Notes under the pieces: generated by a model | Database searches by the model: none | What the model was told of the DNA's origin: nothing | The model's input: only the letters and a program-made list of their open reading frames with translations | Program-made: the position numbers and the translations under genes | Shown: in pieces, positions 51,251 to 63,421 of the stretch | How the letters are laid out: every line of letters begins with the position of its first letter | Position numbering within the stretch: the stretch's first letter is position 1 | Assembly (NCBI GenBank): GCA_030272155.1 | Contig: CP126195.1 | Span: forward strand, 4,447,001-4,511,000 | DNA length: 64,000 nt | DNA from: Tetradesmus obliquus | Taxonomy: Eukaryota; Chlorophyta; Chlorophyceae; Sphaeropleales; Scenedesmaceae | Reading direction: 5' to 3'

Positions 51251-52936
51251 TCACCACGTGCGCTGCACTTCAGGCACCGCTGCTGCAGCTGCCGGCTGCT
51301 GCTTCTGCTGCTGCTGCTGCTGCTCCTGCAGCAACTTGTCTGCCACAGACATGTCATCAGGTGTCGTCACCTTGATGTTGGTGTACGCGCCCTTCGTGAT
51401 CTTCACCGGCAGGCCCATCGCCTCGATGATCGACACGTCATCTGTTACTTCTAAACCCTTCTCCTTCACCAGCCTAAACCCTTCCTGCAGCAGCTCCGGC
51501 CGTATGCACTGCGGCGTCTGCACCTCCCAGAGCTTCGCGCGGTTCAGGGTCTTCTCCACCATGTTATTCTCGCCCACCTCCTTGATGGTGGGCTTGACTG
51601 GCACGCCCAGCACAGCAGCGCCCACCACATAGCCGTCAAGCATGCACTGTGATGCGTCAGCAGCTGTGACCAGCGGCCGCGCTGAGTCGTGCACTGCCAC
51701 AATGGCTGCGCTCGCGCTGATCTGCTGCAGGCCGTTGAAGACGCTGTCCTGGCGCTCAGCGCCCGGCAGCGCCCACTTGACCTGCATGAGTTGATAAGAC
51801 AACAGTCAAGCAGCGCAGACCAAGGCGCAGGCAGCAGCAACATGCGCGGTTACCGCATTGTTCTAGTTGAAAGCTGTACGTGCCGCGAAGAGCGGCAGTG
51901 TCTGTGAAATACTGTTGAACGACGCATATAGCTTGACACAATGCAAAGTGTTTCCTGCAACCTGTCACGCAACTGCCAGCACCTGTGGTGAGTTGCCTGA
52001 ACCTTACAAGCCTGCCCACCAACATGTGCTGTACATCTGTCTGTGCCAAAAAGCACCGTGTGCAGTGCATCCACTGCTGTGCATGCATATCAGCAGCCAC
52101 CTTTCCTGCGGATGCCCGGCTGCGCACCTGCAGGCCCTGCGGCAGCTTGCCGAAGTGCTCCTCAAAGATGTAACGCCAGGAGGGGTCACACACAATGACC
52201 ACCTCGCCGACCTAAAACAGCAGCAGTAGCAGCAGCAGGACAAACAGCAGCAGCAGCAGCAGCAACAGCAGCGACAGGGACGTTTGGCCGCATCATTACC
52301 TTACACTGCACGCTGCTCAGTGGTTGCTGTGGTGCAGCCTGCCAACCGGGTGCAAACGTAAATGTGAGTGCTGCTGCTGCCCTCGCTCCGTTAAGTATCA
52401 GTAAACTTACACAGGCACATTGCACATTGAGTTTGACATGGGCATCCACCCAGCTTCCTGCTTTTCTGTGTTTGCAGGACATGGTGAGGTAGCTTGCTGC
52501 ACTTTTTGTCAGGGAAATAATTGCAAAGCCACTGAATTCCTGGTATGCTCACCTCCCGCATTGCACCAAACATCAGCAGGGAGTAGGTAGCAATGGCCTG
52601 CCCCTTCAGTTCCAGGTACTGCTTGGGGATGCTGGCACCCATACGCTTGCCCACGCCACCTGCCAGCAGCACTACGCTCACAGAGCCATCTAGAAGGCTC
52701 AGCTGCTCGGTGTTGTTGTTGCCTGTGGCGCTGGCACGAGCTGCTACAGCAGCACGCTGTTGCTGGGGTGCTGCAGTGCTGAGCATAAACTGACGGTGTG
52801 AGCAGCAGTGTGGCTGCGCCACATTGACTAAATTGCATCTAGTTACGGGTCCCTTAGCCGTAAAAGGCACGAAACGAGCATCGCGCACCCTGCTGTGGGC
52901 CAGGGTGCCTTGTTGCGCACGCATCTGTAGAGCCAT
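51251..52936 (-). CDS. ISPD: 2-C-methyl-D-erythritol 4-phosphate cytidylyltransferase, plastid
   Basis: Transfers CMP from CTP to MEP in the plastid MEP pathway for isoprenoids. Exon 1 (52936-52553) encodes a Ser/Ala/Arg-rich plastid leader ([20 protein letters not shown] onward) and the nucleotide-binding signature [20 protein letters not shown]. Exon 2 (about 52212-52126) gives [20 protein letters not shown]. Exon 3 (about 51785-51251) gives [56 protein letters not shown] and [21 protein letters not shown] Gln/Ala-rich tail ends at TGA 51251. The core length and all family motifs are present. The start is the first in-frame ATG; the leader reads as a transit peptide, which I infer. Confidence 0.95.
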
Positions 52937-54483
52937 AGCGCTGCACAAAACCGCAAACAAGAGTATAAAGTACCAAGAAATCAACTTCAAATGCCCCAGA
53001 TCAAGATCGTCGAAGTAGTAATAGGCAGGTGTCACTAGTCAAATTTCATGACAGCGGTGTATTGGCCGATGGCTAGGCTGCCGCCAGAGCAGCCAGTTGC
53101 ACATGAGATGATACATAACTATGGTTCGTTTGCATGTACCGTGCGCTGGTATGCTCTGTCATAAACCACTGGCCAGTCCATCAAGTGAACATGGGCACCA
53201 TGCAGATCTGCATTTGCAAGCACTTCCTGCAGGACATCCGTATAAACAGCAAGAACTGCTACTTGAAGATAGGCAGCAACCGGATATAGCTCAGAATTTG
53301 AAACTCGGATCATTATTGGTCAATCCAGCTGGCGATCCAGTCAGCGGTCAAGCAGACGGGCAGGAAGCAACTGTTTGCAAGCTCTGCACGACTGCAACTG
53401 CAATGCAGCCTTGCAGAGCTTAGCAAGCTTACCAAGCACACTTTACATGTTCATGTGTGATTTTGTAGTATTTCAAAACGTGTGGGCATAGATAGCGTGT
53501 GTGTCCAAAAAATTGCCAAACGCATTGTTACCACAGGAGTTTGGTGGGGAACAGGTTTCTATGCCACACGCTGATGCATGTCACAGTCACAATACAACCA
53601 TTGTGACGTATGGTGACTGCTGATGGCTGTCCAGCACACAAACTTACAACTGAGGGTCGACTGCGAAACATACAGTTGTATTCAACACGCCTTGAAAGCC
53701 TTGAAACTAAAGCATCAACTCGATATGGACAGAGCGCCAAAACTGCAGGCAGAAGGCTGCTGCCAGCAAAGCTATGTACCAACTTCTATGATACCAGAAA
53801 CGGCTGCACTTTTTAGGTGCAGCTGCCATTGTAGCACTTGGTTGATGATAAACTAGAGCTGCTGTTGGCAAGCGCGACAGGGCCCTACGGTCCCCAGCCA
53901 GACCAAACTGGCCCTGTCAACGCATATTGCGTTACAGCCGTAGCATTTGAGCCACAGCATAGTGAAAATGGCGGCAGCGTGGCCACCACCACGCCAACAG
54001 CTAACATACAAAAACAGCGACATGCACGCTGGGCTGCACACCACCAACCGCGCACCAACTTGCGCCATGAAAACACCCATGCTCCGTACGCCACAGCAGC
54101 AGCAAGAAACAAAATCTATACAACCTATAGGAAGGGTTTGCGCCACTTGAAAATATGGACGTTAAAGCCCGCAACAAACGAATGGACAAAATCATGGTCA
54201 AACTCATGAGTCAGCGTCAAGGTCAGGAGGGAAAAATACCACACATGATTGTACAGGCTGCTGGAACTACCCTGCCATCATATTCCTGCAGCCCCACCCA
54301 CATCAAACCAAATCCTGCCATCACACCAACTGCTTGCAGCTTCCTTGCTGTGCGTAGGACCTGGCCAGCTGCTCCGCAGCAGGGCGCCACCGCCACACCC
54401 AGCATCAAGTTGTCGTACAGCACGCCGTGCTCGCAGCTATCTCAGCGTCCAGGGACAGCCCGCAAGGAGCTTGCTGCTGCAGC
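52937..54483. other. Intergenic: acetyl-CoA synthetase 3' UTR and IspD promoter
   Basis: About 1.5 kb between two minus-strand genes. Open frames here are short and composition-driven. A minus-strand TGTAA at about 53932-53936 is a candidate poly(A) signal for the synthetase. Confidence 0.4.
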
Positions 54484-54710
54484 GCTGCTGCTCATAGCTT
54501 GGCCAGGGTCTTTGGCCTGCTTGCAATCAGCTGGTCCACCACCTGCGGCTCAGCCAGCGTTGATGTGTCGCCCAGCACACCGCAACAGCAGCAGCAGCAG
54601 CAGCAGCAGCAACACCTCCCTGCTCACAGCTTGGCTAGGGTCTTTGGCCTGCTGGCAATGAGCTGGTCCACCACCTGCGGCTCTGCCAGCGTTGATGTGT
54701 CGCCCAGCTC
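54484..54710 (-). repeat. Copy of the acetyl-CoA synthetase C-terminus and stop in its 3' UTR
   Basis: The last coding bases (about 54620-54710, [17 protein letters not shown] through TLAKL-stop) are repeated about 136 bp downstream at 54484-54574 with a few changes. A CAG tract separates the copies. The downstream copy lies after the stop and should be untranslated. Confidence 0.9.
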
Positions 54711-57700
54711 GTCCAGCTGGTCTGCCGCGATCTTGCGCAGCACGCGGCGCATGATCTTGCCGGAGCGCGTCTTGGGCAGCCCAGGCGCCTGCGGGTGATG
54801 AACAGCAGCAGCAGCAGAGACGGCAGAGGCGTCAGCAGAAGCAGACGATGATGCAGGCGATGTAACGCACAGGCATAGCAAAGGCGCGCCTCAAATGAAC
54901 CCTTATTAGCAATACACAGGCAGTGGTTTCTTGAATCTTTCCAGCATGCTCTAATTCTCGAACTGCAACAATCCAGCAGTTCATTGCACTCTCTCGTTTT
55001 CCTCGACGGCTGCTCACCCAGTGGATGACGTCTGGCGCTGCGAATGACCCGATCTGCGTCTTGACCAGGTTGACCAGCTCCGCGTGCAGCTTGGCGGTAG
55101 GCGTGGCCTCATCAAGCAGCGTCACGTACGCGTAGATGGACTCGCCCTTGACAGCATGCGGCACGCTGCAGCAGCAGCACACAAAAATGCAGTGAGTAAT
55201 GCTTCCAATGATCTGCCGTGTCTTAGTGCACTCACAGCGCAGCAGCAGCAGCAGCAGCAGCGGCAGCAGTGCAAGCAGGCCGATACTGCCACAAACTGGC
55301 GTCTGTGAGCAGCCCAAACCCATTCCCAACATGCTCACACTGCATACAGTTGCCGAGCAAGCAGCCAAACCGCATGCGCCTGTTCCCATATGTCAGCGAG
55401 CCACTCACCCAATGACGGCTGCCTCCGCGCACAAGTCGTGTGCAGTCAGCGCGCTCTCCACCTCTGCCGTGCCCACGCGGTGCCCCGACACATTGATGAC
55501 GTCATCAACACGGCCAGTGATCCAGTAGAAGCCGTCCTCATCGCGCCTGCAGCCGTCGCCTGCAGGATAGAGTCATGTTGACAAAGGTTCGACATTGCAG
55601 AGCAATCAAGGGATGCAGGTTGAAACACTGACAGTAAGTGCAACGCTGGTGTATATGTTGACCCAGCGAGACATATTGGATGGCATAAAAGCTTCAATGC
55701 AGCAGATCAGCACAGCGGTTGCAACAATGGCGCAGCCGCGCACCTGTGAAGTAGTAGCCCTTGAAGGCTGAGAAGTAGGTCATCTCGAAGCGCTCGTGGT
55801 CACCATACACGGTGCGCATCATGCTGGGCCAGGGCGCCTTGATGGCCAGGATGCCCTCGCCTGTGGTGATGATTATGGCGCCGGCAGCAGCAGCAGCAGC
55901 AGACGCAGCACATGGTGAGTGGACGGCTGTTGTGAACAGCTCAACACGTACGAGCGTCACTACCAACCGCAGCCACGCAGCAAACTCCCACACAAGCCTG
56001 GACATGCGGCAAAGCACTGTCTGACGCGTATGCATTAGTGCAGATGCTGTTGCTGTTACAGGCAGTGTTATGTAACATGCCCACCTGGCCCCTGGATCTC
56101 CTCGCCCTTGTCTGTCAGCAGCACCGGCTGCACGCCAAAGAAGGGTAGCGTGGCACTGCCAGGCTTGGTGGCCCACGCATATGGCAGTGGCGTGATCATG
56201 GCAGCGCCAGTCTCAGTCTGCCACCAGGTGTCCACAATGGGACAGCGGCCCTCGCCCACCACCTGCAGAAACCAAATTCAACAAACAGCACCGTCATGAG
56301 TTACGCACGCAACGGAGAGCGCACGTACAATTATACTGAACATCGCAGGCCCACAGAGCAGGCGCTAACAGCGGCCGCACAGCCACATGCACAGCCGATG
56401 CCTTCTTCTCCAACAGGCCTCCACCACACAGCAGCTTGCAGGCTCCTGCAGGACCCAACTGCAAGCTTGCAGGAAGCATCTTAAACGCAGCTGTCACCCA
56501 CCTGGTGGTACCACTCCCAGGCGTGCGGGTTGATGGGCTCGCCCACGGTGCCCAGGATGCGCAGGCTGCTGCGGTCGTGCTGCGTGACCCAGTGGTCGCC
56601 AAACTGCATCAGGCTGCGGATGAGCGTGGGAGCAGTGTACAGAACGCGCACCTGCACAGCGACACACACGCAGCAGAGGCCGCAATCAGTTGACGGTGCG
56701 CAAGGCAAAGCACGTGCAACAGAGCCAGGCGCAACAGCGCAAGGTGGAGTGTGATGGCTGGCCACCATACAACAACATACGGCACATCATCCTGCTGCAG
56801 CGGTGGCTGCTGCTTGGTTGAATCCTATGGCACGAGATGCTGCACTTGACGACAGGCTGCAGCTGTAGCCACATCACACTAGCAGGCAGCACACACAATC
56901 TTGGCAATTTTCAAACTTGAAGCAGAGCAAGCCGCTCACGTTGTACTTTTCCACGATGCGCCAGCACCTGCCAGCGTCTGGGTGTGCCGGCGTGGAGCCA
57001 AACAGCACGTTGGTCACGCCGTTGAGCAGTGGGCCGTAGGTGAGGTAGGTGTGCCCCGTGATCCAGCCGCAGTCGGCAGTGCACCAGTACACATCCCCGG
57101 GGCGCAGGTCAAACAGGTACTTGCAGGTGGTGCCGGCACCCACCATGTAGCCGCCTGCAAGGAAAAATGTCAGCAGCATGAGCGCAGCCGTCAGAATACC
57201 CCGCACATTCTGCCCCAGATGATGGGTTAAAGCACACTAGTATGTTGGAACTGCTGCAGCAAGACATATGCTGTTTGCTCAACCAAAACGAGTGCTCACG
57301 GGCACCAGTGACAGCATGCTTGCACGCACACACAGCCTACAATACTACTGTGACATTGCCGCGCGCACCTGTGGTGTGCAGCACGCCCTTGGGCTTGCCG
57401 GTGGAGCCGCTCAATCAACACAATGCACAAAAAAGTGCTGGCAGCAGCAGCAGCAGAAGCAGGGTTGCCCCGCGCACCTGTGGTGTGCAGCACACCCTTG
57501 GGCTTGCCGGTGGAGTCGCTCAATCAACACAATGCACAAAAAGTGCTGGCAGCAGCAGCAGCAGCAACAACAGCAGCAGGGGTTCCCCGCGCACCTGTGG
57601 TGTGCAGCACGCCCTTGGGCTTGCCGGTGGAGCCGCTGGTGTAGAGCATGAACAGCGGGTCCTCCGCGTCCATCCACTCCGGCTCGCAGTACTCCGGGCG

Positions 57701-60119
57701 CTGAGGGATCTCCCTGTGCCACCACGCGTCACGCCCCAGCACCCATGGCGTCTGCTCCCTGCAGCAAGCAGGAGAGAGGAAGAGCAGGAGGTGATGAGGA
57801 GGTAATGGTGTGACACAAGGCATGCGAATGTGGGCAAACAGCTTGCACTGGCTGGCAACAAAAGCTTCTGCAGACAGGCTTGCCAAGTACAAACAGAGCC
57901 ATGCTGATAATGCCATGTCCGTGGATGTACAGCGCATGCACCTATACAGATAATACATATTTGCTTGACCGGCAGCACCGTACCGTGGCAGTGCTGACTT
58001 CTCGTAGACCAGCACGCGCTGCACGTCCCTGTAGCCCTCCTTGGCTGCCTTGCCGATGGCCTCGTCCACGATGGCCTTCAGGTCCACGCGCTTGGTGGCG
58101 CGGTTGACGGCTGAGGCCGTGATCACGATGCGCGAGCTGCGCGGTAGCAGATAACAGAGAACACGAGGACAGATGCGTGAGGATGCACAGGACAGAGCTG
58201 TGAGAGGTTGTGAGGTACATGTCACAGCAGAATTGTAACCCCGCTACAGGCTTATCCTCCACTTGCCTGCCTCACTGCACACCCAGCGCACCCAGCTGCG
58301 CTGCATCCCAACTGCACAATGCAGATCAACAGAAGCTACATGCTGCCGCCACCACCGCCTACTCACTTGCCGTCCTGGATGCGCTGCGCCAGCGCGTCCG
58401 CGCTGAAGCCGCCAAACACGATGCTGTGCACGGCGCCAATGCGCGCGCAGGCCAGCATGGCAATGGGCAGCTCGCAGATCATGGGCAGGTAGATGGTGAC
58501 CACGTCACCCTTGCGCACGCCCTGGCCGCGCAGCCAGTTGGCGAGGCGGCACGTCTCGGTCAGCACCTGCTGGTAGGTCATGGTGCGCTCGTGGCCATAA
58601 TCGTTGCCCTCCCTGCAGAGTACGTGAAATGCGGCAGCAGGGTTTGGTGCTTTGGGCCAAAAGTGAAAGCCAGTTGGCGAGGCGGCAGGTCTCAGTCAGC
58701 ACCTGTCGGTACATCATGGTGCGCTCATGGCCATAGTCATTGCCCTCCCTGCAGTTTGCACATAAGAGTTTGGTTTGGCATGTGGGCCTTTGCACTTGCT
58801 AAGTGTTGCTCAGTGGCCCATATTGTGTGCAACTTCATTGTGCTCCGTGCAGTAACTGCAACGGCTGCAAACACCAGTGCAACAAGAGCTGGCTTTGCAA
58901 CAGGGCGGCCACATCGTGCTGCTAGCCCTGCTTGCATGCCGCACTGAAGCTGCAACTTTCTCGCATGTCTGCTGCTGCAATGAAATGATCTATTATGTGA
59001 TTGTTATGTAATAAAAATGTAACAACACTCACCAGATGAAGCAGACCTGGTTGCCGCGCCCCGCCGCCACCCATCTGTCCAGGCAGTTGTAGCTGAGGTT
59101 GGTGCGGCCGCCCTGAAACCAGGACAGGCTGATGGGGCCCTTGCGCATGTCAAAATTGTACTCGTGGTGGTTGGCCTCCCACTGCGCGCGTCGATGAAGC
59201 ACAATATGTTGCACAATGTGTTGCAGAACAAACGCAAGGCAAGCGTCAGGTCAGAGCACGAGGAGCTCAGCGTCATCGGCACCCCATTCTTCACGGCAGC
59301 ATTCAATGCGACGATGCAACAAAGCAATGCAAGGCAATTGGCACTCGATACCTCCAAACGACTATTCAACAGTGGTTGGCAACAGTGGTTAGCAAGTAAT
59401 TGGTGCTCCTAACACACCATTGGCAAGGATAACAGCTACAACCAGAAGCATAACCAGTCAGCGCTGCCGCACCTTCTTGGCCCAGTAGTAGTCGTGTGCC
59501 ATGTGGGCCCAGAAGTCCTGTGGGTCATCCACGGACCACTTGTGCAGCCGCTCATACTCAGCGCGGTCCTTCACCAGCGGCTGCCTGTCAGCAACCTGTT
59601 GGAATTTGAATTGGAGTGCGTGGCAGCGGCAGGCGGCAGATGGTGTGAGTGCAGTGTGATTGCAATGCAGGTGCGGCAGGTGATGTGGCTGCATGCAATG
59701 TGCACACTGTGCTGGCAGCAGCGCGACAGAGAGAGCGTGTTGTTGCAGCAGTGCTGGCAGGTGTCGCCCGCGCGCAGCAGGGTGCACTGCATGTCTTGAG
59801 CAATTGGTTCAACAGTCAGCAGCAAGATGACTGAGTGGAGCCAGCAGCAGCCAAAACAGGCAGATTGAAGACTGGATGCATTGTTTCTACCTGCGCAGAG
59901 AAGCAGGCGACTCAGCAGCGTCAGCCCAGCCCACAACATGCAGAGTGCATGGTGGTGCAGAATGCACCTAAAGTAGGTATGTAACATCCATTTGTGCACG
60001 CTGCATTCATCCACCGTGACTGAATCAGCTGCTGCTGCCTCCCGGATCTGTTCCAAGATAGTTCCGCACCTCCACGCTGTTGCTGGTGTCCCGCCTCGCC
60101 AGGATGAGTTCTGCGGCAT
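54624..60119 (-). CDS. ACS: Acetyl-CoA synthetase (acetate-CoA ligase, AMP-forming)
   Basis: Activates acetate to acetyl-CoA. Exons in order give [108 protein letters not shown] (the P-loop signature), [95 protein letters not shown] and, at the C-terminus, [18 protein letters not shown], whose Lys before IMRR is the residue acetylated in this family. The end TLAKL-TGA at 54624 is certain. The start is not: ATG 60119 ([10 protein letters not shown]...) reads in phase 0 into [17 protein letters not shown] if a donor at ACG-GTGGAT is used. Another ATG at 60391 (MLRNFAKHLGDAPG) may belong to a leader exon. Three exon edges have copies. Confidence 0.93.
57364..57640 (-). repeat. Triplicated 3' exon edge with donor in acetyl-CoA synthetase
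   Basis: The end of the P-loop exon ([14 protein letters not shown] followed by donor GTGCGC, about 57591-57640) is repeated twice downstream at about 57470-57516 and 57364-57410. All three keep the GTGCGCG donor. Intron bases between copies (caatgcacaaaaagtgctgg) are also repeated, so the unit is about 107-121 bp. Confidence 0.93.
58537..58756 (-). repeat. Duplicated 5' exon edge in acetyl-CoA synthetase
   Basis: The exon start [20 protein letters not shown] through CRLANWL (about 58537-58618) has an 85-bp copy at about 58669-58752 reading [20 protein letters not shown]. Both follow a CTGCAGG acceptor. Confidence 0.92.
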
Positions 60120-62027
60120 TGCAAACAGTTACAAAGATTGTCATTCGACAGATCGGCCAACCAGTAGGTAGCTAGGGTCAGCAGAGGCTGTGATCAGCTG
60201 ATGCCGAGTTCACGCTGTCACCAAAGCATGCTAGGGCTGGGAGCACTGTCGCTCACGCGAAAAGCGACGCCCGCCACCAGTGAATGCACATATGTTTTCC
60301 ATTAGGCTGGAGACGCAGCGAGCAGCAAGAGATGAAGCTATCTTACCACCTGGGGCGTCTCCCAAGTGTTTGGCAAAGTTCCGTAGCATCGTGACTATTT
60401 GTGTTGAACTTTGACAAGCCTCAGCTGCTTGATTGAGCAGCAGGAGCAGCACGCTTGGCTTCGGCAGAGCGGTTCTCTCGAAAACCCTCACGGAAGCAAC
60501 AGGTTTTGCTCGGACGCACCCACGACTCCACCTTTTCTGTGTCAATGTGCCACTGTGCAAGCTCTTTGAGCGTGGCACCATGCACACCTTACCAATGACT
60601 CAGCTGTTATTCCCGGTCACCTCACCTAATAAAAGCTCTTCAGCTTCTTGTGCTGATCTAACCCTGTGCGGCTAGTGCGCATCCGAAACACATGTAATAA
60701 GTTTCATAATGTTTCACGAGCTCGCAGCTGGTCCCCTCATAAGCATCGTAATCCAGATGGCCGAGGCACCCTCCAAGCCCCCGCCACCCACCAGACCTGG
60801 AGGAGGAGGTTTGCTACAGCAGACATGCCAGCCAAAGCAGCAGAGATTGCAGCAACTCACACTCATTGCACCAAGGGCATGCTGATGAAGCAGCACCAGC
60901 ATGTCGTCACAAGCCGTTGAATGTCACACACTTGACCACAACTTTGACCGCGCGGTCGGTGCCCGCAACAGCAAAACCTGCACTAGGCATTCAAGGGTTG
61001 CCTGCACTAGTTGCAGTCACTCTCATTGCGGTGTGTATTTACCAAAAAACCATGTGCTCTCACACTGCAAATGAGCAACACAGCAGGTAATGCAGCAGGC
61101 TGCACGCACTGCACAGTGCACACATGTTGCGACCGCTGTGCAGCCTGCCCAGGCTAGCCTGCCAGGCCAACGGACAGCACCATGCAACCAAGGCATCCCT
61201 ACATACACATGCCCTGCAGGTTCCACGCAGGACACAAGCAGCGCGAGCCATGTCACTTCCCACTGAATACATAGCGTGCTTCGGCATCCTGGCTTCGTCT
61301 AGAATTCGTCATTTTACATAGAAGGTTGTTCACAGAGTGGAGTTATCATATGTGCGTCCAAGTATGCTGTTCAGTGCGCTCCGTACAGCCCCATATGCTT
61401 TAGAAACAACACAACAGTGCCATGGTGTTGCGTTTTGTTTCTGACGATGTTTGGGGTGAATCTGGTGTTTGCAGGTTGGCTGCTCGGCTGATTGCTGACT
61501 ACCTTGTTCTTGCCTGGAATCACACAGGAATGTCTGCAAGCGGGATAATGAAATAGTGCTCCCTCCCCTTCCCCCTTCGCCTGTTCATTCAGCCGCTCCT
61601 GTGGGGCGCGGGGCCGATGGCGACGTTGCTATGGCTTCAAATGGTAACATGATGATGATGATGATGACAGTGCGTCAAAATGATTGTACAATGCACGAGT
61701 CATCAGAGTGATCTCAGAGCTAGAGGTGTGGTGATCATGATCATGATGCCCTACAATGCTGATGATGCAACGTCAACAAACATCAGGCAGCCACCCCGCA
61801 GGCAATGACTATATAAGTACGAATTTCACTGTTGCTGGAGAGCAATGTTCCGCTGCCATCACTGCAATTAAGCCCTAAGCCCTGAAACACCACCGAGCAG
61901 CTGTACCCCACCACCCAGCAGGGCTGTGCCATCCACCAAACAGATAGAAAAGAACCGCTGTCACATCGGGAGGTAGCTCAACCCTTCAGCTTGCACCACC
62001 AGCTGTAGGCGAGCCATCAACAAGCAC
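60120..62027. other. Intergenic stretch upstream of acetyl-CoA synthetase
   Basis: 1.9 kb. Holds the synthetase promoter or leader, the 3' UTR of the membrane-protein gene (a minus-strand TGTAA at about 61314-61318), an ATG-triplet microsatellite near 61649-61667, and a plus-strand TATATAA at 61810-61816 with no gene recognised downstream. A possible small plus-strand gene near 60757 is discussed in findings. Confidence 0.45.
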
Positions 62028-63376
62028 TCATCGTGCTGCGCTGCACTGCAGCACAGCCCACACTGCGGACGAGGCTTGCAGCGACACCAGCAAATGCAAC
62101 GTCGCCTGCACATAGCCAGGCATACTTGGCCAGTACCTGACCACACTCGCCCTCCCCTGCAGGTACGCTAGCCTGTTTGCTGCCTCCAGCCGGTAGTGCA
62201 TGTACAACAGCAGCAAGCCTGCCACAAACTCCAGCAAGTAACCCAAGTGATGGCAGGAATGCACGCTGGGGCAGCTTGGTAGCGTTGTTGCAGCAAGGGT
62301 GTCGAGCATGCTGGAGAGCTGCCGCACTGCTGCTGCTCCGTATGGGTATGCTTCCACAGCAGCACAGGTGGGGCTGGTGAGGTGCCAGGCCTGGAAGAGG
62401 AACTGCAGAGGGATGAGCCACCGCGCAGTCACGAAGAAGGTTGGGGTGAGGAACCTGCAGCAGAGGAATAAGCGTGCAATGCCCGGTTGGGGTGAGGTCA
62501 GTTGGGTGGCGCGGGCGCATCATTGGAAGCAGGGGCAAGCTGTGTGGTGCAGGATTTGAGTTGCAGATGGTGCAGTGCACGCAGCACACGTGCGAATGTG
62601 CAGCTGCAGCTACAAATCACACGCAGTGTGCCTGACATAGATGCCGTGCTGAGCGCGCTCATGCAAGCTGCCAGCCCTGACTCAACAACTGCTCCGCTAG
62701 ACAAGACAGGAACCGCTGCAGCCGCCTGACCAGCAGCACAGCTGCTGCTGCTGCTGTGCTGAACATGAACGAAGCATCAGTGCATGCATGCGCACTGCAG
62801 AGCCTGCCTGAGAGTCAGCTTGACCTGGCTGAACAACGCATGTACAAATGCTGTTTCAAATCAGCTGCAGCCTGTCGCACCTGCACCAGTAGCCGATGAG
62901 TATGCCGCTGCCCAAGATGCCCATGCGTAGGAAGGCCTTGGCGTCATTGATGCTGTCGTGCAGCACCCAGGCTGGCATGGACAGCGTGCAGATGGCGCTG
63001 TAGCAGGCCTGCGGCAAGGGGCAGAGGGCTCGTTCAAAACGTTTTCAATACTACTGGCAGCGCGTCGCACGCAGCAAATCTACTGTTGCGGCATGCGTGT
63101 TCTCCCGCTGCGTTGAGTGAAAACGTCAAAGCAGCGCGAGCAGCGCACAGCTCTTTTGCTTCTGGCCCTGCAACAGGGCTGGCAGTCTCAATGCTGGCAT
63201 CAAACACACCGATTGAGGTTGTATTTCGGTTACCAGGGCGCACACCTCTATCGCCAGATTCACAACGCTCCTCCAGCGGGGCCACTGCCGCCAGTGTGCA
63301 GCCAGGTACCAGTGCAGGGTGGCCACAGTCATGTATGGCAGCATGAGCTGGGCACCCTGCTGCGTAAAGATGGACC

Positions 63377-63421
<45 letters not shown>

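Noticed and set aside
53838-54209. 123-codon plus-strand frame
   Set aside because: Lies in the acetyl-CoA synthetase 3' UTR region, with no splice signals or family-like sequence.
61810-61816. Plus-strand TATATAA box
   Set aside because: No plus-strand gene or recognisable small-RNA gene follows, so I do not annotate a promoter.
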